Shown here piece after piece: positions 11,206 to 22,761 of a DNA stretch of 64,000 nucleotides; positions within the stretch are counted from its first letter, which is position 1; every line of letters starts with the position of its first letter. Both the position numbers and the translations under genes were made by a program. Under the pieces are notes generated by a model that saw only the letters and a program-made list of their open reading frames with translations, was not told the origin of the DNA and did no database searches. This stretch comes from Przewalskia tangutica (Eukaryota > Streptophyta > Magnoliopsida > Solanales > Solanaceae): assembly GCA_029844215.1 (NCBI GenBank), contig CM056730.1, forward strand, positions 54,076,924-54,140,923. The letters are read 5' to 3'.

Positions 11206-11728
11206 GGAAGCATACCCGTGGGCCACCCATCGTGTTAGTATGTCCAAAAGGAAATAACAAGATAACAATCATAGTGGAAGCATACTTGTGGGCCACCCAT
11301 CGTGCCAGTATGTCCAAAGCAAATAACAGAATAACACTCCTAATGGAAGCATACCCGTGGGCTACCCATAGTGTCAGTATGTCCAAAAGGAAATAACAAG
11401 ATAACAATCATAGTGGAAGCATACTAGTGGGCCACCCATCGTGTCAGTATGTCCAAAGCAAATAACAGAATAACACTCCTAATGGAAGCATACCCGTGGG
11501 CCACCCATCGTGTCAGTATGTCCAAAAGGAAATAATAAGATAACAATCATAGTGGAAGCATACTAGTGGGCCACCCATCGTGTCAGTATGTCCAAAGCAA
11601 ATAACAGAATAACACTCCTAATGGAAGCATACCCGTGGGCCACCCATCGTGTCAGTATGTCCAAAAGGATCGATATAGTGGAAGCATACCCGTGGGCCAC
11701 CCATCGTGTCAGTATGTCCATCAATCAA
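11206..11728. repeat. Minisatellite, about 70 bp, about 8 units
   Basis: Alternating units of GTGGGCCACCCATCGTGTCAG preceded by GGAAGCATACCCGTG and separated by AAAGGAAATAACAAGATAAC or AAAGCAAATAACAGAATAAC. Cores at about 11218, 11289, 11356, 11427, 11496, 11567, 11636 and 11691. The partner LTR has about six units (35838-36217). ORFs on both strands here are repeat read-through. Confidence 0.85.
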
Positions 11729-12072
11729 CCAGATAGCCGGCCCTCCAACGAGAGACGCGGTAGCACAGAAACACAACACTTGCACAACAAAAGCTATCAC
11801 CACAAGCATAGGCAAGTTCAACATACTTTTAGACATTCTTTTTATGAACACAAATCCGGGTTTTAACCCCAAGGTACTACGTATTTTAACTCTTTAAAAG
11901 ATCCATTTCTTTCACACAAAGTCACACGATACCCGTAGTATCAAAAATAGAGTAACTGTCTTTGTAAGTAAACCAAAACAATTTTCATACTTTCTTTTTA
12001 AACCAAATCATTTCTCCCTTTAAAGTCCAGTTACCATTTTAAATCCAATAATAAAACCATCCTTTTGTTTTC

Positions 12073-12124
12073 ATAAAGTCGTTATAACTAACTTCCCATA
12101 AAGCTGTTATAACACTTTATGTTT
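12073..12124. repeat. Conserved LTR hairpin (first of two in E3 3' LTR)
   Basis: CATAAAGTCGTTATAAC and GTTATAACACTTTATG arms. Same motif family as 7562-7613. Confidence 0.6.
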
Positions 12125-12579
12125 TAAACCAATTTAAGACAAAACCATGCCTTTCTTTTAAACCAAAACACTTCAAATTCCTCAAGTCTCATTTCTTTTA
12201 GAAAACAAGTTCCTTACTTTGGAATTTAAGAAAAATCAATATTTGTTATTAATGATCTTATTAAAGCAGCCATGATCTAGGAAATGTAATACAATTTTGT
12301 CTTATCTTAGCTTTTATGCAGATGGAGGTTTCTACTGGTTTTAATATAATTAATTATATGTCAATACATTTTCCTTTATTAACGCTGCAGTGGTTTGTTC
12401 GATACTTATTCTCATTTCCGAAATCAATATAACTTATTCCTTTTAAAACTCAATTACCCATTTATCATAAATGCGGTTTCACAACTTTGTAACACAAACC
12501 AAGTCCTTAATATTTCACATCAAGTCATTTATAAGTCAAGTCTCTTATCTTTTAAAAATCACAGACCATTTCTTTACCT

Positions 12580-12631
12580 ACATAAAGTTGTTATAACAAA
12601 CTTCCCATAAAGTAGTTATAACACTTTATGT
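12580..12631. repeat. Conserved LTR hairpin (second in E3 3' LTR)
   Basis: ACATAAAGTTGTTATAAC opposite GTTATAACACTTTATGT, with a third CATAAAG box between them. Confidence 0.7.
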
Positions 12632-13679
12632 TTTAAACCAATCAAATTCGTTTAGCACACGTACGTCTACCGTACTACATAGTTCACACAATCATGCTAG
12701 AAAAGATAGGAAGAGGTTCACATACCTCGCGACGATTATCGACAATTAGCAAAATGCTCCAAAGTACTATCACTCTGCTAGCCTTTTCCACCCTTCAAGT
12801 AGAATACGCTACTCGTAGTACTTCCACATATAATGGCCATAAAATGTCTATCAACTTCTAGATCTCTTCGTAGAATATTCTAAATACAAGATTCCTTATT
12901 CTACGGAAAATTCGGCAGCACCTTCCCCCCGTAACCACATAAATCTCCTCATCTATCAAGGCCCGCTACCAAGCTAACAACTCCTAGGGGGGTTATGTCA
13001 CGACCCGAACCTGGGCCCGTGACTGGTGCCTTACCCCGGGCACCCTAGTGATACAACATCAGAGTAATCAGCGGAACATAAAACACATACATGAAACAAA
13101 TGAAGTACAAACGATGTGAGGAAAACTTGCCTTTCGATATATAAATAACAACTCTTACAAAATGAGCAGTTTAATCCTTCTTACAAACCCCGCCTGACAT
13201 TACTATGCACTTAAGAAATGATGCGATAACAATGGCGGACAGGGCCCGCCATACCCACGAATGTAAATACCTACAACGACAGGACTATACCAAGATAAGC
13301 CTCGAGAAACGGAGCTTTCCCAACGCTGACCGTGACCCTAGAGCGAGGATCAACGGCGGTGTACCTTTACCGCGGCATGAACGGCCCCAAGGAGGTCGAC
13401 AACAGTACCAAGTATGTGGCGAAAATAGATCGTAAATGAAATCATAGTAGTCTATATAAGCGTGAGACATGTATGATAACCAAACTACGATTCACAATAA
13501 ATAAGCGATCATGTCAAGTCGTGACTCACGCCTCAAAGTTATCACAATACAACCGTGCGGGGCAAGTGCGAAGGCATAGCCGACTACTAAGACCAGCGAT
13601 GCCAAAATACCACAAATCGTATCCGAGGTCTTTCTAGACCGCACATGATCGGCCGCCACTCGCCGCAATATCAATGTGG

Positions 13680-13990
13680 CGTCTATCCTCGAGCTCTCGC
13701 AGACTCCGCATAGGTCACACACGGACCGCATGAGGTATTCCTCGAATCATGGTCCTGCACGCTGAGGTATACCCGCGTCGAGGCGGCTTAACCCCCGGTA
13801 TCCACCTAGGCTCCCGCAACCCGCATAGTCTCAAAAGACCGTATAGTCTCAATAGACCGCATAGGGAATCCCCCGCATCAGGCTAAACACCCGGAATGAT
13901 CAATCCTGGAGTTACCGCACTCCGCATAGTCACAAGGACCGCATAGGCCGTAAAGACCCGCATCAAGGGTGGCAAGCCCTCGGTATAAGT
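13680..13990 (-). repeat. Short degenerate repeats (CCGCATAG/AGACCG type) in E2 3' LTR
   Basis: Runs of AGACCGCATAG and CTCCGCATAGTCAC at 20-40 bp spacing, matched at 29280-29575 in the 5' LTR. Confidence 0.6.
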
Positions 13991-14835
13991 CAAAGAGGTA
14001 GGTGATATAATAATAGTACAACGGGCTTAACGTTTAACAACGTAAGCACAACAAGAATGACCCCCTTACATCACGATCACACAAGATACTAACACACGTA
14101 GCATCCTAACATGTTTACTTATCACATCAACAAGAAAGTATTTACAAGGCTATCTCAAACCAACACAATCAAGCTATTCACACAAGGTACTTTATGCTAA
14201 CAAGTTCGGGTATCTATCCCCAAAGTACTTCATACATTAAATCTTTAAAAGATCGTTACTTCACAAAACCACACAATACCCGTAGTATATAGAGTGATTA
14301 TCTTTTTAAAGTAAATCAATTACTTCTCTTTGTAAAATCAATTAGCAACATTCTTTTCCAATGTTCAAGTTTGCCTAATTTCCAATGTTCACGGTTCTTA
14401 TTTTAGAAAGGTTTCGTAGTTCATAGTCTTATTCATTTAAGAATATAATTCTCCTTTAAACAATCTGAGAAACATAAGCCTTATATGTGAGTAGGATATT
14501 CTTGTTTATAACAATCTTATTACAAAGACCATGATCTAGAAAATATCATTTTGTCTCATCTTAGCTTCATGCAGATGGAAGTTTCTCTGGTTTTAATAAT
14601 ACTTAATTAGTCAAAACATTTCCTTTTATTAACGCCGGATGGTTTGTCGATACACATTCGATTTCCGAAATCAGTAAAACATTCTTAAGCCGTTATACCT
14701 AACTTCCCATAAAGCTAGTATAACTCTTAAGTTTTTTAAAACCCAAGTATTACTTCAAGTTTTTTATTAACACATAACAAGCCAGTTATAGTTCAAATCA
14801 GTCACCTTTTAAAAACCACAAGTATTTTCTTACCA

Positions 14836-14887
14836 ACATAAAGCTGTTATAACCAACTTCCCATAAAGCCGTTATAACACTTTATGT
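14836..14887. repeat. Conserved LTR hairpin
   Basis: ACATAAAGCTGTTATAAC with GTTATAACACTTTATGT, 52 bp. Confidence 0.7.
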
Positions 14888-15934
14888 TTTAAACCAATCA
14901 AATACATTTAGCACATGTACGTCTACCGTACTACATAGTTCACACATATCATGCTAGAAGAGATAGGAAGAGGTTCACATACCTCGCGACGAGTATCGAC
15001 TAATAGCAAAACGCTCCAAGTACTTCAAACCGTCGGCTACTCCTTAGCCAGTAGATCGTGCCATACGTAGTACTTCAACCTATAAGGCCACAAGGCGCTT
15101 ATTAACATTTAGATCTCTTCGTAGAACATTCTACAGAAAATTCAAGACCTCCTCCCCGCACATGGCAGCGTAAATCTCCTCCTCTATCGTGGCCGGCTAT
15201 CAAGCCAACCAGGGGGGGGTTCATACATCTAACCGGACGTGCACAATTCTACCTCACAGAAAAATCTACACAAGGTCTACTGTAATACAGTCCTATGTAA
15301 AAACAGTTCAGTACTCTTCTTTCGAAAAGGTTTCTTATTATTCAGGCTTAAGTCCAAAGACATTGCCGACAACAACGTTCAGTTCTATATATATAGTATA
15401 CTTCAACTATATAGTCTAACAATCATGTAATTTCCAATTACAATAGAGGGACAAGATATTTACCTCGATAAGCCCATAATTATCCGAGTTTAAATGTCGA
15501 TCCTGAGCAAGGTTTAGCTCCTACTCCGTGTGCTCCAACCCGCTCCAAACAACCCTTAGAAGTTCTAACCAACTTCTACTTATGACTCCAACTAACTATG
15601 GAGATTTTCCTTAGGGTTTCGGTTTTGTGGTGGGGAAGTATAATAGTCTGACTGGCTTTGTATATGTATAACCTTAGAATACTACAAGGTATACGTCTAA
15701 GGAAATTTGGGAATTATAACAATACTTTTGAGAGTATTTCTACCAAGAGGGGGGGTATTATACGAAAACAACTAGGCTAGGGGGGGTGTATACCCCTCGG
15801 CCTACCCCACTAGGGGGGGGCTCTCGGCCAAGGGGGAGGGGAGGGACTCTCGGCTAAGGCCTCACAAGGGGGAGGGATTTTTAACACTTAGAAGATTTGT
15901 GGAAAGGATGAAGAATTCATCAAAGGGAGAGGGG

Positions 15935-15943
15935 TATTTATAG
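15935..15943 (-). promoter_or_regulatory. LTR TATA box (E2 3' LTR)
   Basis: CTATAAATA on the minus strand. The partner is at 31506-31514. Confidence 0.5.
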
Positions 15944-16342
15944 GTCAAGCCAAGGCCAACCAATGGCCAAGATTATGCCAAGTGCATAGCAAGTGTAGGG
16001 CCAAGATTGGGACAAGTGTGTGTGGGTCCCACTTTATCAATCAACACACAAAATATCCTACCAACTACACTCTCCAATTCGTCCAATGTCCGCCTCTCAC
16101 GCCCGATGGGAGGTGCCAAGTGGCGCCCTCTCGTTGGTCCAAAATGTTTCGTCTCTCGTAAAAATCCGAAAAAATTAAAAATGACATCGCCGGAAATTCC
16201 CCTACGAAAGCTGTGGAAACGTTTCGTCGAAAAACGACTCTAATCGGGTGTTGTGCACAAACACAAATCGGCCAAGCCTAATTACAAGTTCAAATTTTCT
16301 ACGCACGTCCTCACGCATACTGCGGAAATACGAGGTATAACA

Positions 16343-16875
16343 TTCTCCTCTCAGAAACATTCGTCCGAATGTTCCTTCTAAGTCTCAAACAAACGCGCGG
16401 TATAGTCCTCACTGCTATACTTACGAAAACAATCCTGCCACGCATGGCCACGGAACCAACTTGCGCAAAATACTGACCTCCAAGTCCACGAGGAAACACC
16501 TCTAACATCACCACAAACACCTCTCTCCGGGGTCTAAAATATACTTCCTTCGCACCTTCTCTTTACAAAAGAAATGATACCACTTTTGTCACTTTGCGCG
16601 AGGTTCACTCGGCGACCCAACAAAGTGCCGCCGCACGCGATCCTCGAGGCCGACGTGACACTCGAACTCTTACCACATTTCCGATATCGCTTGATTTCCA
16701 AAACTCGGTTACTATCTCTAACGTGGTCATCATTAATCGGGAACACTTGGATGGATCTCGATACTTTCCAACATAACAATACGAAAGATCGGACGTCGCC
16801 TCCTAAGTCGGACGGCAAAGCTAACATATAGGCAACCCGCCTATTCTTCACATGAACTTAAAAGGCCTAAAACAA
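16343..16875 (-). other. E2 internal region, 3' part
   Basis: Begins with a degenerate polypurine tract (TTCTCCTCTCAG, expected TTCTTCCCCCCTTAG) and then the conserved ACATTCGTCCGAATGTTCC box. It holds the C-terminal pol remnant at 16534-16851. E1 cuts it at 16875; the same sequence resumes at 26485 (GGCCTAAA... then TTCGGGCTAAG). Confidence 0.85.
16534..16851 (-). pseudogene. pol: pol C-terminal tail (integrase end / chromodomain-like), E2
   Basis: An open minus-strand stretch of about 105 codons contains RVAYMLALPSDLGGDVRSF followed by a serine- and arginine-rich tail. The VAY-x-LALP-x-xL core is the segment that follows the integrase C-terminal barrel in plant Ty3/gypsy chromoviruses (typically VAYRLALPP...VHPVFHVSML). 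The downstream part has drifted and no clear aromatic chromodomain cage is visible. It continues in the minus direction from the integrase segment at 26490-26780, from which E1 separates it. It is a relic: reverse transcriptase and RNase H are missing upstream. Confidence 0.65.
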
Positions 16876-18838
16876 TCACGACCAGCGGGCCGTGGATCGT
16901 GCCTTAGCCCGCACCCTAGTGACACAACATCGAGTAATCGGAACATAAAACAACAACATGAGATAACGTAAATATAAAACAATAATCAGGAAAACTTGCC
17001 TTCGGCATATATATAACCATCAACCCTTTTACAAATGAGCGGCAATCCTTTTTACCAACCCCGCCACAAAGATTACGGACCTCTAAGAATGATACGACCA
17101 CAATGGCGGGACGGGCCCGCCAAACCACGAATGTAAACACTTACGACGGCGGACTATACCACCGATAAGCCTCCGGAGAAACGGAGCTTCCCAAACGCTG
17201 AACTGACCACGAGCTAGGATCAACGATCGATGTGCCTCAACTGCGGCATGACGCGGCCCGAAGGAGGTCAAGATAGCCACAGTGCCGAGTATGTGAAACT
17301 AAAAATCGTAAATGAAATCATAATAGTCTATAAAGCGGGAGACATGTATGATAACCAAACTACGATTCACAATAATAGCGATCGTGTCAAGTCGTGGACT
17401 CACGCCTCAGTCATCACTCAAATATAACAATGGGTCTCACGCCCACAACATCAATCATGCGTGGAATACCTTCGCCGGCTGGCGATTTATGATATAACGA
17501 CACCAAGGAACACACACGAACACGAGTCCCACGTGCCATAATAACACGTCTGCGAGGTAAATGCGAAGGCATAGCCGACTACTAACACCCAGCGGTACCA
17601 ACAAGGTCATGAATCGTATCATAAGATCTGTCTGACCGCCACATGATCAAAGCGACCACTTGCCCGCAATATCTAATGTGCGCGCGTCAGCCACGGAACT
17701 TTCCGCGACTCGCATAGGCCAATCAGATCGGCCCGTGAGGTATAACCCGCGTCGAGGTAGCTACTCCGGCGACATCACGGACTCGCCGTCGCGTAGCCAC
17801 AGACGCGTGACCACAAGGGCGCGTCTAACGGAACTTCGCGATTCCGATAGGCCCCCTGGACCCGCGTAGGGTAGTCTCGAATCATAGGTCCATCGACCAC
17901 CGAGTCTACCCGCGACGGAGGCGACAACCGGAATCATCTCAAGAGATGAGTGATGTATAATACTATCATAACAGCTTATCGTTAAACAACATAAGCACAA
18001 CAAAGGAAAAACCCCTTTTCACAAACATCACAAGATACTAACACACGTAGATCCTAGCATGTTTACTTATCAAATCAACAAGAAGGTATTACAAGGCTAT
18101 CACAAACCAACACAATCAAGTTATACACACCGGTACCTTCTACTATGCTAACAAGTTCGGGGTTTTATCCCCAAAGTACTTCATACATTAACTCTTTAAA
18201 AGATACGTTACTTTCACAAGAGTCACACAATACCCGGAGTATATGAAAATATAGTGATTATCTTTTGAAGTAAATCAAAACACTTCTCTTTGTAAAACTC
18301 AAGTAACAACATTATTTTCCAAACGTCGAGTTTGCCTAATTTCAAATGTTCATGTTTCTTATTTAGAAAGGTTTCGTAGTTCATAGTCTTATTCATTTAA
18401 GAATATAATTCTCTTTTAAACTATCTCGAGAAACATAAGTCTTATATGTGAGTAGGATATTCTTGTTTACAACAATCTTATTACAATGACCATGATCTAG
18501 GAAATATCATTTTGTCTCATCTTAGCTTCTACATGCAGATGGAAGTTTCTCTTGGTTTTAATAATACTTAATCTGTCAAAACATTTCCTTTTATTAACGC
18601 CGCAGATGGTTTGTCGATACACATTCGATTTCCAAAATCATAAAACATTCTTAAGACGTTATACCTAACTTTCCATAAAGCTAGTATAACTCTTAAGTTT
18701 TCAAAACAAATCAGTATTACTTCTCCTTTCAAAATGATTCAAAATCTTTTGAAATACTTCAAGTTCTTTCTTATCATATAACAAGCGATTATAGTTCAAA
18801 TCGATTACCTTTTAAAAACCACATGTATTTTCTTACTA

Positions 18839-18890
18839 ACATAAAGCTGTTATAACCAACTTCCCATAAAGCCGTTATAACACTTTATGT
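18839..18890. repeat. Conserved LTR hairpin
   Basis: ACATAAAGCTGTTATAAC with GTTATAACACTTTATGT; the same as in the partner LTR at 24735-24786. Confidence 0.7.
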
Positions 18891-19889
18891 TTTAAACCAC
18901 TCAAACACATTTAGCACATGTACGTCTACCGTACTACATAGTTCACACATATCATGCTAGAAGAGATAGGAAGAGGTTCACATACCTCGCGGCAGTATCG
19001 ACTCACAGCAAAACGCTCCAAGTACTTCCAAACGTCGGCTACCCCTTAAGCCACGTAGATCGCGCCACACGTAGTACATCAACCTATAAGGTCACAAGGC
19101 GCTTATTAACATTTAGATCTCATCGTAGAACATTCTACCGAAAATTCGGCAGCACCTCCCCCCCCCCCGCAACACCGTAAACCGCCACCTCTAACGAGGC
19201 TACCAAGCCAACCGGGGGTTATACATCTAACCCTAACGGTACAATTCTACTCCACGGTACTACTACACAAGTCTCATGTAATACGGTCTATGTAATTACT
19301 GATTCGATTCGATTCTTGGGCTTAAGTCGAAGGACATTGCCACAAGCTATGTTGATTATATATATATAGTATACTTCACTATATAATCTAACGACATGTA
19401 ATTTCCAATTACAAATAGAGGACAAGATATTTACCTCGATAAGCCCATAATTATCCAAGTATAAAGTCGATCCCGGGCAATCGTTTAGCTCGACTCAGGC
19501 GCTCGACCCGCTCTAAACCACCCTTAGAAGTTCTAACCAACTTCTACACAACACTCCAACGGACTATGGAGATTTTCCTAGGGTTTGGTTTTGTGGTAGC
19601 GGGAAGTATAATAGTATTTCTGGGCTTTTCGTATAGGTATAACCTTAGAATACAACAAGGTATACGGCTAAGGTAATTTGGGCATTATAACAATACTTTT
19701 GAGAGTATTTCTACCAAGAGGGGGGGTATTATATGAAAACAAACTAGGGTAGGGGGTACCCGGCCACACCAAAGGAGGGGTGGCTACCCGGCCTACCCAC
19801 TGGGGAACTCTCGACGAGGGCCTGCGAAAGGGAGGAAGGCTCTCAAGACTTAGGCATTTTGGATGAAGAAGTTCATCAAAGGAGAGGGG

Positions 19890-19898
19890 TATTTATAG
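19890..19898 (-). promoter_or_regulatory. LTR TATA box (E1 3' LTR)
   Basis: CTATAAATA on the minus strand, with CCATTGGTTGG upstream in the transcription direction (a CCAAT-like context). The partner at 25782-25790 is in the 5' LTR and would drive the element. Confidence 0.5.
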
Positions 19899-20590
19899 CA
19901 CAAGCCAAGGCCAACCAATGGCCAAGATCTAGCCAAGTGTATAGCAAGTGTAAGGCCAAGATTCACCCAAGTGCCCCCTAGACCCTACTCCTTAAAACCC
20001 TCACAAATATCTACACAAAATCAACCAAGACTTTGCTCATTCAATCGGCCCTAACGCCCCTTCAAGTCCACCAACGAGAGGGTGCCAAGTGTTGCCCTCT
20101 CGTTGGTCCAAAACGTTTCGTCTCTCGGAAAAATCCGCTAACATACTAAATGACATAGCCGTACTGTACCCTTCGTCAGTTAGGTAGAGCGTTCGTTAAA
20201 AACGACTCTAACCGGTGTTGTGCACAAACATATTTCGCCCCGGGTGCCACGTGGGGTGACACGTGTCGCCCCGATTAAATCCAAAATATTTCGTCTTAGA
20301 AAATATCTATAACGCCAAAATCTCAAAATCAAAGCGGGCCCACAAAACCGTAAATTTCTCCGTGGGCCCAGCGTGACCATTTCCGAAAATAAAATTCCAT
20401 AATTCTAATATAATCAAAGAAGTCCAAAAACCAAATATGGGAATCCAATTCCCATTAACGAACCTTTTTCCTTCACAAAAACCGGAAACTTTTCCGTGGA
20501 AAATTCACCTCTTTCTTCCTTTCCAATCTTTCTGTCGTATTCTCGTACGTACGTCCTCGCATACATACCCTGGAACTACGGGGTATAACA

Positions 20591-20604
20591 TTCTTCCCCC
20601 CTTA
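20591..20604 (-). other. Polypurine tract of E1
   Basis: The + strand TTCTTCCCCCCTTA abuts the LTR end; the minus strand is a run of A/G ending exactly at TGTTATACC. Expected plus-strand primer for reverse transcription. Confidence 0.85.
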
Positions 20605-20639
20605 GAAACATTCGTCCCGAATGTTCCTTCTAAGTCTCA

Positions 20640-21060
20640 AAACGAACGCGTGCCAGTATAGTCTTCACTACTATACTTACGAAACAATCCTGCCACAGCT
20701 GGCCACAGAAATACCCACGCAAAATACCTACATCCAAGTCCACGAGGAAACACCTCTAACATCACCACAAATAATACTACTTTTGTCACTTTGTCGCGAG
20801 CCTTGCTCCAACGACCCAACAAATGGTACCGGCCGTACGCGATCATCAAGCCGTGACACTCGAATTCTTACCATATTTACGATCGCTTTAGTATCCAAAA
20901 CTCGGGGTTACTATCTCTAACGAGGTCATCATTAACTGGGAACATTCTGGATGGATCTTCGATACTTTCCCGAACATAACAATACGAAAGACCGGACGTC
21001 CTTCCTCCTAAGTCGGACGGCAAATGCTAACATATAGGCAACCTGGCCTATTCTTCACAT
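20640..21060 (-). pseudogene. pol: pol C-terminal tail, E1
   Basis: Minus-strand sequence parallel to the E2 tail at 16534-16851: the segment encoding the VAY-LALP-like region lies near 21000-21040, and a reading stretch at 20637-20849 continues towards the polypurine tract. Broken by stops and frameshifts. It follows the integrase segment at 21080-21390 in the minus direction without interruption, so E1 shows the contiguous order that E2 had before E1 inserted. Confidence 0.55.
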
Positions 21061-21079
21061 GAACTCACAAAGGCCCAAA

Positions 21080-21390
21080 GTAACTCGGGCTAAGTTCCTT
21101 CTGTTTCCAAAACTCGTCACACCCTGTCCGGGGTGGTACTTTCAAGAAGACCGACCGTCAACCTGAACTCTAAGCGTCGTCGCCGATTATCCGCACGATT
21201 CCTCTGAGCTGCCAGAACTTCTTCTAGATGAGCTTTACCCTATCCACTGTCTGCTGGAACAAGCCTGATCCAACTATCTGAACCTTGCCAACATCGAACC
21301 AATCGACCGGCAACTTACACTTCTGCCCGCAAGCCGTAAGACGACATCCGAACACTGGAATGGTAGCTTAAACGCTCCCTCCACAGGAGA
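21080..21390 (-). pseudogene. pol: Integrase C-terminal remnant, E1
   Basis: Read on the minus strand in interrupted frames. FDVGKVQIVGSGLFQQTVD is followed, after a stop and frame change, by VLAAQRNRADNRRRR and then a (G)VFLKVSP-like stretch. This order (…GE-x-x-L-G, V-x-x-V-x-x-I, AQ-x-R-x-x-x-Y-A-D-x-R-x-R-x-LEF, VFLKVSP) is the integrase C-terminal region of plant Ty3/gypsy elements; the catalytic DDE core is absent. Same relic at 26490-26780 in E2, so the deletion predates the split of the two. Non-functional. Confidence 0.7.
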
Positions 21391-22139
21391 CAACAATCCT
21401 CACAACTACCCCTGAAATCCACACACTGGCCCGAGGGCGAATGCGATTCTGAGACTCACCTGAGTCCTTAACCCTGCCTGGTAAAACTTCCAGAAACAAA
21501 AACAGCCGTAACCTGGGCTCCATGCGCCATAAGGTGAAGGTAGGCACCGTGCAGCCTTACAACCTTTACGATAAAACAACGCTGCAGGAGTGAACGGTCC
21601 GACCGAAGAACACGATGGGCTGCCCCATCGACCGACCAGCTGGTCGACGCGTCCACGAACTCGTGACGTCTGTCAACTAAACTTGGGCCTAACACCTCGT
21701 GACCCTAACACAAGGCGGGACCACCACAACGGACCCACCACCAAACATGCCGCGGGTTGACCCGCAACATGGCCTCAAACCGACACCGCATTTCGCAAAA
21801 CACGAGCTCACCGACGGAACAATCTAACTAAACACGTTACGAAAACCTAACGGTCTTCTTAGCTCAACTACCCTCTTTCATTTCATACCACTTAGGGACC
21901 TATCCCAAACATAGCTCACGTGCACTATGCACTCTGATAAGGATCAAACATAACACTACACCTTTACTCGAGATGGCCTTACCTCTAAGGTCTGTACGTA
22001 TAACACTCTAAGGCTCACACCTTCTCTATTCCCCAAAATCTTACTCGGTTAACCCACCATGATTTCTCATCACAACTACCACGCTGCTATCAGAACATAG
22101 CACTTAAGGTATACTCACCTTGAAAGTTACCAACGGACC
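21391..22139 (-). other. E1 internal non-coding region
   Basis: No recognisable protein. It includes the segment around GGGACCACCACAACGGACCC (21717-21736), which recurs in every internal region (27120-27190, 33475-33560, 50030-50110, 56680-56760), and the AAACCTAACGGTCTTCTTAG block (recurs at 27250 and 56815). Apparently a conserved non-coding spacer between gag and the 3' end. Confidence 0.6.
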
Positions 22140-22564
22140 TTGCTGCTCGCCTCTTCTCGCCCTTGGTTAACCCGTCAATCTCTACGTTTTTCGGCCTGCT
22201 GTACATAAGCCCGTACACAGGCCATGCTCAAGCCCAACTGAAGAATTACTTTTGCACAACCCTCTCTTAGGTAGTCATCAAGACTCGTGGTACATCGGTA
22301 TAATCTCTGGTAGCCAAATCTATAGCTAATGTGGTCGCCTCTTTGCAATCTATATTCATCGTTCGGCCGTGGGCGAAGGTTCAAATATCGTGGGCCTTGA
22401 TGGAACCGCCGTCATCGTGCTAAACTCTGCGGGGCTAGTGACGTCGCGAAATCCCGAATGAAGCACTACCCTAGGTAATGATTGGGCTGTGCCCGCAACC
22501 TTCGAACTCAACTCGCGGCTCCGCCGCCTCGCCTCCCGGGCGGGTTGCTCCTACGCGGAGGCAT
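22140..22564 (-). pseudogene. gag: gag remnant, E1 (internally deleted)
   Basis: The start at 22564 gives MPPRRSNPPGRRGGG and runs to a stop near 22508. A second piece (22175-22384) contains TTSLDDYLREGCAKVILQLG, equivalent to VTGLDDYLAEACSGVALQPG in E5. The central capsid segment (GSHR..WFDLWELSRGEH, FL-x-HFLPPQMRRARAD) and the zinc knuckles are missing: about 425 bp here against about 1.1 kb in E4/E5. The capsid protein cannot be made from this copy. Confidence 0.75.
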
Positions 22565-22750
22565 AACGATAAGGAATGAATTTCGTCGGAGGTCCAACTT
22601 ACAACACAACTCTAAGGCACGATCTCGAGTGAGAAGAATAGAAACCAATCCTAAATATCCTATAGCCTCACGATTATTGGCGTGGTGCACAACACACCGA
22701 TAATCAAGACTCTCTTGGATACGGTGCGTAGACACTTTCAGAGATTAATC

Positions 22751-22761
22751 GCTCGATACCA
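22751..22761 (-). other. Primer-binding site of E1
   Basis: GCTCGATACCA on the + strand (one base short of GCTCTGATACCA), four bases from the 5' LTR. Confidence 0.8.

Larger units (their letters stand above)
10634..12995 (-). repeat. E3 3' LTR, left part
   Basis: Starts TGTCACGACCC and is interrupted after GGTTA (12991-12995) by E2; resumes at 31925. Total LTR about 3,427 bp versus 3,263 bp for the partner LTR. Most of the difference is two extra minisatellite units at 11206-11728. Confidence 0.9.
12996..16342 (-). repeat. E2 3' LTR
   Basis: TGTCACGACCCG to GAGGTATAACA, 3,347 bp; its partner at 28550-31919 is 3,370 bp. Contains the CCGCATAG-type short repeats (13680-13990), the hairpin (14836-14887) and a minus-strand TATA box (15935-15943). 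Confidence 0.9.
16876..20590 (-). repeat. E1 3' LTR
   Basis: From TCACGACC (first bases lost) to GGGGTATAACA. Directly followed by the polypurine tract, as expected for a 3' LTR. Contains the hairpin at 18839-18890 and a TATA box at 19890-19898. Confidence 0.9.

Noticed and set aside
16575..16600. Second primer-binding site (GATACCACTTTTGTCAC) in the E2 tail
   Set aside because: Resembles primer site plus LTR start, but continues TTTGCGCGAGG instead of GACCCG, and the same stretch at 20784 reads ACTACTTTTGTCACTTTG within the pol tail, so it is internal coding relic.
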